Made by a program: the position numbers and the translations under genes
Notes under the pieces: generated by a model
What the model was told of the DNA's origin: nothing
Seen by the model: the letters and a program-made list of their open reading frames with translations, nothing else
Databases searched by the model: none
Shown here: positions 55,573-64,000 of the stretch, piece after piece
Layout of the letters: the number at the start of each line of letters is the position of its first letter
Position numbering within the stretch: position 1 is the first letter of the stretch
Assembly (NCBI GenBank): GCA_014706295.1
Contig: JACSVZ010000007.1
Location: 62,135,475-62,199,474 of the forward strand
DNA length: 64,000 nucleotides
Reading direction: 5' to 3'
Source of the DNA: Lycocorax pyrrhopterus obiensis
Lineage: Eukaryota; Chordata; Aves; Passeriformes; Paradisaeidae

Positions 55573-58554
55573 TCTAACCCACCGCCAGGCTTTTGTTCCA
55601 GCCCTCCTGCAGCACCCCAGGGGTGAGGGAAGGGATCCAGCCCAGGACCCACACGTAGGCAGGGGCCATCCTGCAGCCAGAGGCTGCCCAGAGCGCGGGG
55701 CGAGATGGGAAAATGAATTCACGGGGCAGGAATTTCTTGTTTTGAAGAGTCTGGAGTGGGTCTCACCCCACATCACAGGCGCAGGTATGCACAGAGCTGT
55801 TATTACAAGTTTTAGGGCCGTCCCCTAATGCAGCTTCTCCGAACCCAAAAGCCAGATTAATTCCTGCTTGCGGTTGCCCCGTAATTAAAATCGTCTCCAA
55901 TTCTTCATGAACTCAACAGTTTCCTCCTAATGAAGAGAGGCAGATGAAAGAGACCTTCACTGGGAAAAAGGACTCGGTTATAAATATTCCATGACTTCAC
56001 CCGCCACAAAAGCTATTTGGATGCTGGAAACTCAGCCTGGGCAGCCGGGGGCCAGCCCCCACCAGCCCCAGCAGATGCCCCCGAGTGCTGGGGGTATCCA
56101 AAAAGCCTCTCCAAGGAAAGTTCCTCCAGGACCTCGCCCGTCTCCACCTCTTCAACATTCCTCCTCTTCCTCATCCTCCTCCCCTTTGGCTGCTGCAGCG
56201 GGACAACAGCGATGGGCAGGGATGGCTGAGCCACGTGGATCATCCTAAAAACGGGATGATGTCCCCTCCTGCTTGGGATGAGCCCCACGGGACATCACAT
56301 TCCATGGGGGAACACAGGCTGAGCCAGGGCAGCTCAGGAAACTGCTCCCCTGCCTCTCTTGTCATGCACGGAGCAGAATCCAGCCTGGAAGCGCCGATTT
56401 TCCGTCCAACCCACAGCAGAGCCATCCCAGGCCTCTCCATTCCCTGACTTTGGAGCACTAAAATATAAACAAAGTGTCCCAGCCTCCGCCAGGGATGGAC
56501 GCGGAGATGGATTTCTCCTGGCAAGGGCTCCGGCAAGGGAGGGACAACGCCTGCTCTCCCTCTTCCCTCCTGTGCTACCGAACCAGCCCCTTCCATCAGA
56601 TTTCCTTCCGGGAAACTTTGCCTGAGCCTTTGGGATGAGAACAATGTCAAGACTGGGTTGGAGAGGGTCGTGCCCAGGGCAGCCCAGCTCTCCCATGCAG
56701 CTCCAGAGCCCATCCCACAGCGTTCCCAGGCATTTTAGGAACCATCCTCCAGCACCAACAAGCCCAAACCTCCCGGAGCTCTGATCCCACTCCCAGGATG
56801 ACAGGCTTCACTCCCAAGGATGCACATGGATGTGGAGCATTGCCTTGGCTCCCCTCTCCGTGGGCAGGCTGCAGCCCACGCCAGCAGCAGCTGCCATAAA
56901 TCCCTTGGGATTTGGCTGCGGGATCCCTGGACCACAAAGCCGCCCTAAGGGCCAGAGGCACCATCCCGAATCCCTGTGCCACAGAAAGCACAGCCCTGAG
57001 TCTCCAAACTGTGGAGCTTCCTGTTTATAAATTAAAGTCATATTTTAAATTTAATTAGCAATATAATATTACATAATTAATAATGTCACGTAAATATGAA
57101 TATTAATAACACACAACGATGAATATTTACGTTATTTTCTATAATAACACACCCCCAAGATGCTCTGACCCTGGGCAAACCCTTCCTTCTTTCCTTCCTT
57201 CCCAGAATGGGGCACTTTTGGGGAGCCCCATTCCCAACACCCCACTCACAGGCACACTCTGTATGGGATTGGTGCCCAAACCCATTCCCACTCTGGGGAA
57301 TGCTTGGTGCACACGGAGGGGGAAAAAATCGGATGCAAAGTGCTCTGCAGACACACAAGAACCCAAAAACCAGCTCCATTTTATGCCCAAATACTCAAAT
57401 CCACGCCTGGACTATCCGGAGCCCCCGCTGCCCTCTGTGGCGTCCTCGCCTCCAGCTCCAAATCCAGCAAAATGAAGCCAAACCAAGTTCCTGATTTTTT
57501 TATTCCTGGGGCGGGCAGAGGGAGATTTGTCTTCCCTCAGCAGCGCCGCTCTCCAGTTTTCCAGCTGGGAAAGCTCCTCGGCCACGCCACAGCCTCCACC
57601 AACTTCCATGCCCAGGGCACAATCCAGGGAAAGCTTTTTGGGAAAAATATCCTAAGACCACTTTTCAGTCAAGGGGGGAAAAGAAAAGCAGCATAAAACT
57701 CAATTAAGGAGCAGGCAGATATTTTAACCAGCGCCATGGTTTGTATACTCCATCTGGAGTCCAAAGGCTGCCGGGTTTTTTTTTTAGCAGGAGGGAACTG
57801 ACATCATCTTAATTTCAAATTCCCATTTATTTTTACATCTGGTCTGAATTAATCTTTCTCAGCGTCCTGACTTTCATGTAATGGAATAATTGCTTACAGA
57901 CTCAGGGTTTAAAGAGCCTGAATAAACCCAGTTTAAAAAAAGAAACCCCTTTAAAAACCGATAGTAAAAATCCAGTACCTAGAACCAAACTCCAATATGC
58001 CTTCGGGACTGGGAATTTTAAACGGAACAACATCTCTTTCAGGCAAGAGAGCTCGAATTAATCCCAGCTCTATCCAAGATTCGGAGAGGGAGAGCGAGCC
58101 CTGTGGAAAAACACCAACACAAACCAGCCCGGAATTAGGCAGAGCAGCAAAGCTCCATCAGTGCCACGCGGAAGCATCTCTGGAAGAGCAGAGTTTGGCT
58201 TAGAGGGAAAAACATCCTGATGGCCAGGAAGGCATTGGCCATGAGCAGGAAGAGGAGGATTCAGGAACGGGAGACGGCAGCGAAGGTGGCGGGGGGCCAG
58301 GGGCATGGCAGGGTCGGGACGTGCCTCACTCCCACGGGGGAGTCAAAGGACACAGGGACACCAAGGACGGTCCTGGGAAAGCTCAGCCCCAATTTCCCCG
58401 CTGCCACGAGGGCACCGTGGCAGATAAAGCCCGGCTTAGGAGCCGCACGGATTTATCCTCGCCGCTTCCAGAACGTGTCAGGGATACGCATTCCCGGTGG
58501 GAAACACGGACCAGGCCATCAGTGACGCTAGCAGGGACCAGCTGGCACCCCGAG

Positions 58555-59250
58555 CACCTCCATGGGGTGGGGGGCACCCGTGGGTGAGGGGAGCCCATGG
58601 ACAACGGGGTCCCACAGGTGGCTGTGACCCAGGACCAGGAGGATCCACGGATGAGAGGAGCACAGGTACGGGAACCAAGAGATGACGGGAACCAGGGCTG
58701 AGGGGACCCGTGGGTCACCACAGCCCACGGGAAAGAGCTGGCACAGGCACAGAGGACCCGCGCGTGAGGGGATGGGTGAGCCAGGGGTGAGGGGATCCAT
58801 GGGCAAGAGGACTTTTGGGTGAGTGTGACCCAGGGACAAGGGGACCCATGGGCACCTGTGAACTGGGAATGAGGGGACCTGTGGGCAAGGGGACTCGGGG
58901 GTGAGTGTGACCCAAGAGCAAGGGGTATCACGAGTGAAGTGACCCGTGGGTGAGTGTAACCCAGGGACAAGGGGACCCATGGGCGACTGGAAACCACGAA
59001 TGAGGGGACCCACGGGTGATGGTGACCCACAGGTGAGAGGACCTGTGGGTGAGCGTGACCCGAAAGCAAGGGCTCCCATGGGTGGGGGGACCTGTGGGGG
59101 AGGGGACGAGGTGACCCACGGGTGAGCGAGAGCGGTGGGCGAGTGTGACTCAGGGGAGAGGGGTTCCGCAGACGAGGGGACTCGTGGGCGAGTGTGACCC
59201 AGGGGCGAGGGGTCCCGTGGGCGAGCGCGCCCCTGGAGCGCGCCCTGCGC
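58555..59250. repeat. Degenerate repeat, GGGTGAGTGTGACCCAGGGA CAAGGGGACC family
   Basis: Irregular units of roughly 30 to 60 bases (GGTGAGTGTGACCCAGG and AAGGGGACCCATGGGC) up to the edge of the CpG island. Confidence 0.85.
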
Positions 59251-59900
59251 CGGAGCGGGTCCGGGGTGGCCGTGGCCGTGTCGTGGCCGTGTCGCGGCCG
59301 TCGGGGGCCGTGGGGGGGTTCCGGCGGAGCCGCAGCTCCCGCGGGCGGGCGGAGGAAATGACTCGCATTCCTGCAGCCGGGGCCGCTCGCACCGCTCCGG
59401 CTCCAACTCGCCCCCGAGCGCAACAAGCGGCCGCGCCGGGCCCACCCGCGGCACAGCCCCGCGGGGCCGAGCCGAGCCGGACCGGGCTGAGCCAAAGCGA
59501 GCCGAACCGAGCCGAGCGGAGCGGAACCGGGCTGAGCCGAGCCGGGCTGAGCCGAGCCGAGCACGGTGCGGGGCGCCGGGCACGCACCTACCTGCGGCTG
59601 CGGGAGCGCGCTGCGTGCCAGCCGAGCTGAGCTGAGCCGAGCCGAGCCGTGCCGAGCCGAACCCCGCCGTGCCGAGCCGAGCCGTGCCGAGCCGAGCCCA
59701 GCCCAGCCCAGCCCATCCCGCCGCCCCCGCCCCTTCCCGGGCCGCCCCGCACCGCCCCGAGCGGCACCGGCACCGCCTCCCGCCCCGGCGCCGTGCCCGG
59801 GACAGCGGGGAAAGGGTCGGCAACGGGGCGGCCCCCGGGCAGCAGAGCCGAGTGCTGGCCTCGGAGGAGGCGTGGGGAGCCGGGCAGCCGCCGCCACGGT
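59240..59900 (-). promoter_or_regulatory. FRMD6: CpG island with candidate FRMD6 noncoding first exon
   Basis: Very CpG-rich DNA with a near-perfect minus-strand splice donor, GCCGCAG|GTAGGTGCG (exon end 59592), 8.8 kb upstream of the FRMD6 coding-exon acceptor. Inference: FRMD6 promoter and 5' UTR exon, with transcription starting somewhere in about 59650-59800. A GCCGA-type pentamer tract covers the region, and no TATA box is seen. Confidence 0.55.
59462..59708. repeat. GAGCC/GAGCCGAGCCG pentamer tract in CpG island
   Basis: GAGCCGAGCCGGACCGGGCTGAGCC-like runs, broken around the splice donor at 59591 and resumed to about 59708. Confidence 0.88.
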
Positions 59901-60074
59901 GCCCACGAAAGGCTCTGGAAAGAGCCCGAGCATCCCCCGGGAGGGCACACGGGCACCGTCCCTGCGGGGCTTGAGGCACCCGAACGCGCCCAGGAGCGGA
60001 GCTGAGCATCCTCCTGCGGGGAGCGCGGGGGAGCGAGGCCGGAGGACGCCACGGGGATGCTCCGAGGGCTGGGG

Positions 60075-60436
60075 AACCTCAGCTCTGGAGAGCTGGGGGT
60101 GTTCAGCTTGGATTGACCTTAGAGCCCCTTCCAGCGGGGCTCCAAGAGAGCTGGAGAGGGAGTTTGGATAAGGGGGAATGGCTTCCCACTGCCAGAGGGC
60201 AGGGTTAGACTGGATATGAGGGAGAAATTCTTCCCTGGGAGGGTGGTGAGGCCCTGGCACAGGGTGCCCAGAGAAGCTGTGGCTGCCCCTGGATCCCTGG
60301 CAGTGTCCAAGGCCAGGTTGGATGGGGCTTGGAGCAGCCTGGGATAGTGGAAGGTGTCTCTGCCCATGGCAGGGGGTGGAATGAGATTTTTTTTAAGCTC
60401 CCTTCTAATCCAAACAACCCTGGGATTCTGTGATCT
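60075..60436 (+). repeat. CR1 LINE copy
   Basis: Starts in CTCTGGAGAGCTGGGGGTGT and runs to CTGGGATTCTGTGATC. Covers the same interval as the copy at 47255-47620. Confidence 0.93.
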
Positions 60437-63400
60437 CCCAGGGAAGGGACTCACGTCCTCTGTGGACATCCAAACACCCTTGGATAGGGGACCCCCCCAC
60501 ACCCATCCCAGTATCCCCAGCCCTGGCTGTGCCACAGGCACATTAAACCATTTCTTAGGATTCAGGCTGAGGCAGGAGCAGAACTGAATCCCATTCCCAT
60601 TAAATCCCTCCCCTGATGCCCTGGCAGCTGGATAAAGGCGAGTGGGGCTCACTGCCGTGAGGCCTTGGAGCCAATGCACACACGGATCCCTCTCCATAGG
60701 TGACCCAGGCCCGGAATAGCAACAGCAGCAGCACCATAAATTAGCAGCAAAGCATCTCCGAGCCGCTCCTCCTTCAGAAGTGCCATCTGGCGAGATTGTT
60801 TTTGGAGTAGTTATTTATTCCTCACTTTTAAGCGTCTACAGGCGTTTCTCGGGCTGACCTGTGAGGCTGCCTCGGCCCCCGCAGTCTCTACGAGGCTCTG
60901 GGAGAGAGGAGCCGCTTGTTCCCAGCCCTAAATAAAGAGCAGCTCTGCTGCGAACACCCTGACGCTCCTCGCTCAAATCTGTTTGCAGCTCAACAGATCG
61001 TGCTGGGTAATTCCATTATGGGAGCGCACGGCACCAGCGCTGGGAATCCAATGCGCCGCTCTCCTCATGGAAAAAAACAACCTGGCTTTCTGCAGAGCTG
61101 GGGCTGGAAAACCCCTTGGCTTGGGGCTCGTTCTCATGCTCCTGTCCATGCCAGGTGGAATTGGGAGAGGGTTTCTACCCCACGCCTCCTGCTCGAGTCC
61201 TTACAAAGCCACTGATGCCACCACCAAGGGCACAGGGAGCATCCTGTCCAAGCAGGGCCTGTCATTCCAGCCAGAAATGCCTTTTTTCCCAAAAATCTCC
61301 CTCTGGGAACACCCATCCTGCACTTAACGCAGGGGGATAACCAGGCAAAGCCGCCCTTTGGCTCATTTATCCCAACCCACAAAACATTTTAGGGCTGCGG
61401 GGAGGCACAAGCGGGACGCGGCCCCACGGCTGCGGTGCTGAGGAGGACGAGTCGGTCCCGCTGAGCCCATCCCCAGCCCCATTCCAAGGCCTGTGGAATA
61501 CAGGAATACAGGAGCCCAGCGCCTGCCTTGCCGCAGAGGCTAAATAAAGCAGCAGGAAGAGCTCTCGGATGCCAGCGAGGCGATGGATAAACACCGACGT
61601 GGATGGCGCGGGTGCGAGCGCTGCTCCAGAGCCGGGAGAAATGTCTCGGCTCATTCCAACGGGAGATGCTCCCAGGGCCGGAGGAGACGCTCCGGGAAAA
61701 GCCATCCCGGGCTGCGACGTGGGGAGAGCTCGGAAAGATGGACCTCAGCCAGTGTCCGCTGTGCCTCTCCTCTCTGGGAAAGGAAAAGCCCAAAGACTCC
61801 GGTGACATTTCTCTCACAGTTCTGGATTTAATCTCACTCAGAGTCCCAAGGAACGGAAACACAGATGGAAAATGGCAAAAAGAATGGAATTCTTTTGGGG
61901 TTGTTTTTTTTTTCTCTTTGCCTGGCTAATGGCATTGCTAGGCCTGTCTCCAAATTAATAATAATAATTAAAAAAAAGGTGTTGTGGTTATGACTGAAAA
62001 TACCATTCCCATAAAATACACGGATTTTTCTCACACTGGATGTATTTATACGGAGAGGACAGGAAATAGCAGCGGCTCACTGTGATCCTGCATTATCACC
62101 AGCCGAGCGTCTCCCATCCCAGAATTTCAATGCCGGCATTGTCACTGGCAGGGATGGACATGGAGACGTGGGAGCTCTCTTATCTCACAGTTTCCCTCGG
62201 ATTTTGTTAATGGCATAAAAATTATTCTGAAAGCAACAGAATAACAACTAAACCCATCCCAATCTCTGCATCCCATTCCCTTCCCAAAGGCTGATGGATC
62301 AGCTGTGCCGACCCAAGCTTGCTGCTGTCGGTGCTCAGCATCCATTTCTAGGGATTTTTGGGATGCCCTGCTAGGAAAATTGATCCTGGAGCAGCAGCAC
62401 GGGGACCTCAGCACTGACCACGAGCCTTGTGGGGTGCATTTGGGGACAGGGGCGTCACCGCTGCTCGATGACACCTGGCACAGCATCGGACTCGATGATC
62501 CTGATGGGCCCCTTCCAACTCAGCATATTCCAGGGCTCCAGCTCTGGCTGCAGCTGGGATTTAGAAATTCCTGCCTGGACGAGAGAGGAAAACAAATCCC
62601 AGCTACTGTGAGCGGGGCTGTGCTGGGGCTGGGAAGGTTTCTCAGCCCATAAGGGGAAGAAATTAAATAAAGAAACCCCGGCGCGGAGCCACAACAGCCG
62701 GAGCGTTGCTATAAACTCCGGAGAGGAGCTGGACCTCGCTCCCATTCCTGCATTTCACGGGGATTTCCAAGGAAGCTCTTCCTCCCTCCCTGTCCAGGCT
62801 GGGCTGGGCTAGTCCTTGTCCCCCCAGCACATGGTGGTGGGACCCTCTCCGGCATTTTCTGGGCTGTTTGGGAGAATTCCATCTGATTTTTGGCCATAAA
62901 TACCCAATTCACGGAGATCTAATCAAGCTTCTGCTTTAATTGGGTTAATAATTAAAAGCCTGAGCACACACTGGGATCCCTCCTCGGGGGTTTTGCCCCA
63001 GTGCTGCCCCATTTTCCAGGGTGTACCCACATGGGGACAGCTCCAACTCCATCCATGGCAGCTGAGTTTTGGGAAAGCCGGTGCCCAGCGTGCAGGAGCC
63101 GGCCCTGGATGGTGCCGGGAAAGGGGGAGCATCCCTGGGAGTGGCCTGGGGACACCCCAGCTCCGGAGCCAGGTGGAGAGCGGGATGGCTCCTTGAGCAT
63201 TCCGGAATGCTGGCGATGCCAAACCACCCCAGGCTCCCCGGGAATTCAGAGGATGCTCCCAGAGGGGTGTTTCCATCAGATTTGAGCTGGGGGAGGATGT
63301 TACAATATTTAACCGGCCCTCAAATCTCCCTCTGTATTTTCTGTGCCCAGCCTTTGCCTGGGAAGTCGGCAAGGACGAAAACAAAAAGGAGCTGCCTTGA

Positions 63401-64000
63401 GATTTAAATCCAACGAGGCTGGGAAGCGAGAAAATCCAGCCTGAATCCCCAAGTGTTGGAACCGTCAAGAAAATCCAAGCGTGCATCCCGGCAGGGAAGC
63501 ACCCCCCCGGCTCGGCGCTGCTGATACGGTGCGTTCTGCTAATCTACCCCGCAGTATCCACAGCTCCTCCAGCCCAGCATCCTCCGCAGCAGCGGGATAT
63601 GCGACTGGAGCCCGGGAGATTCCTCGGGATGGCTGGAGGGAAAGGCGGGATCGCCACCCCAGACGGAATCCCCCCATCCTCGCCCAAGCCGGGGCGCCAA
63701 GCTGGGGTTTATCACCAAATTATTGATAATTCCGGGGTGAGGTGGGCAGGGATTTTCTGTGGAGTAAGCCTGGTTCTCCCACAGCCCTCCCCCCCCTCCC
63801 CGGCTCATTCCCAAATCCACTGAGCATTCCCACAGCCCCTTTAAAAAGCCCGTTTTCCCCCTCCCACCGCAGCTCCCCCATCCTTTCTGTTTTCCGGGGC
63901 CCCCAAGGGCTTTTCCGTGGCTCTGGACCTGGGGGTTATTCCTAGAGTTTGCTCTCAGCCTGCCAGAGCTGCTGAAATGCCATGGAATTGTGGTGTAAAG
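60437..64000. other. Flank upstream of FRMD6; no gene recognised
   Basis: Unique sequence with a possible CR1 3' tip at 62478-62530 (GGACTCGATGATCCTGATGG GCCCCTTCCAACT). I find no convincing exon, RNA gene or tandem array. Confidence 0.6.
62478..62530 (+). repeat. Possible CR1 LINE 3'-tip fragment
   Basis: CGGACTCGATGATCCTGATG then CCCCTTCCAACTCAGCATAT resembles the terminal region of a CR1 lineage. Short and diverged. Confidence 0.5.

Noticed and set aside
58383..60260. Minus-strand 625-codon open frame through the FRMD6 CpG island
   Set aside because: It spans a degenerate repeat, a pentamer tract and a CR1 copy. High GC removes stop codons, and no domain is recognisable.

Overview
The window is avian nuclear DNA, most likely from a songbird. 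Three vertebrate genes lie head-to-tail on the minus strand in the order FRMD6 > GNG2 > RTRAF, the same order as human 14q22.1. The dispersed repeats are short, 5'-truncated copies of the bird CR1 LINE, which typically start at the motif TGGTTTGGGTTGGAAGGGAC or its complement. No bacterial-type organisation is present. Nearly all long open frames here are products of tandem repeats or GC-rich DNA and are not genes.

Layout, left to right. (1) 1-840: the 3' end of an unrecognised plus-strand gene whose reading frame gives a membrane helix plus a short cytoplasmic tail, ending in AATAAA. (2) 1187-3573: the first three coding exons of RTRAF (C14orf166/hCLE), minus strand, with a CpG-rich CCAAT/GC-box promoter at about 3574-3960. 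The later RTRAF exons are not in the window. (3) 3977-10977: intergenic DNA and the probable long 3' UTR of GNG2, with two minisatellites and two CR1 copies. (4) 10978-12071: both coding exons of GNG2 (71 aa). A 22.8-kb first intron then runs to a candidate noncoding first exon in a CpG island at about 34.8-35.1 kb. This intron holds a 3.2-kb 24-bp minisatellite, a CR1-derived tandem array, and 12-bp and 17-bp minisatellites. (5) 35.2-39.4 kb: intergenic. (6) 42345-50701: all 13 coding exons of FRMD6 (willin/EX1), reading as 612 residues without interruption. A probable 2.9-kb 3' UTR extends down to about 39.4 kb, and a candidate noncoding first exon lies in a second CpG island near 59.6 kb. 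(7) 60.4-64 kb: no gene recognised.

FRMD6 is a FERM-domain scaffold upstream of Hippo signalling. GNG2 is a prenylated heterotrimeric G-protein gamma subunit. RTRAF is a nuclear/cytoplasmic RNA-transport and tRNA-ligase-complex protein. They are neighbours by ancestral synteny; nothing in the sequence suggests a shared pathway.

The most unusual property is repeat architecture. About twelve different tandem arrays, each with its own unit (from about 12 to 77 bp), occupy roughly 11 kb of the 64 kb. They sit in introns, a promoter flank and probable 3' UTRs of otherwise compact genes. I found no convincing new protein-coding system. The best leads are the unidentified membrane-protein tail inside what should be RTRAF intron 3, a CR1 3' end caught in tandem amplification, and arrays embedded in UTRs.
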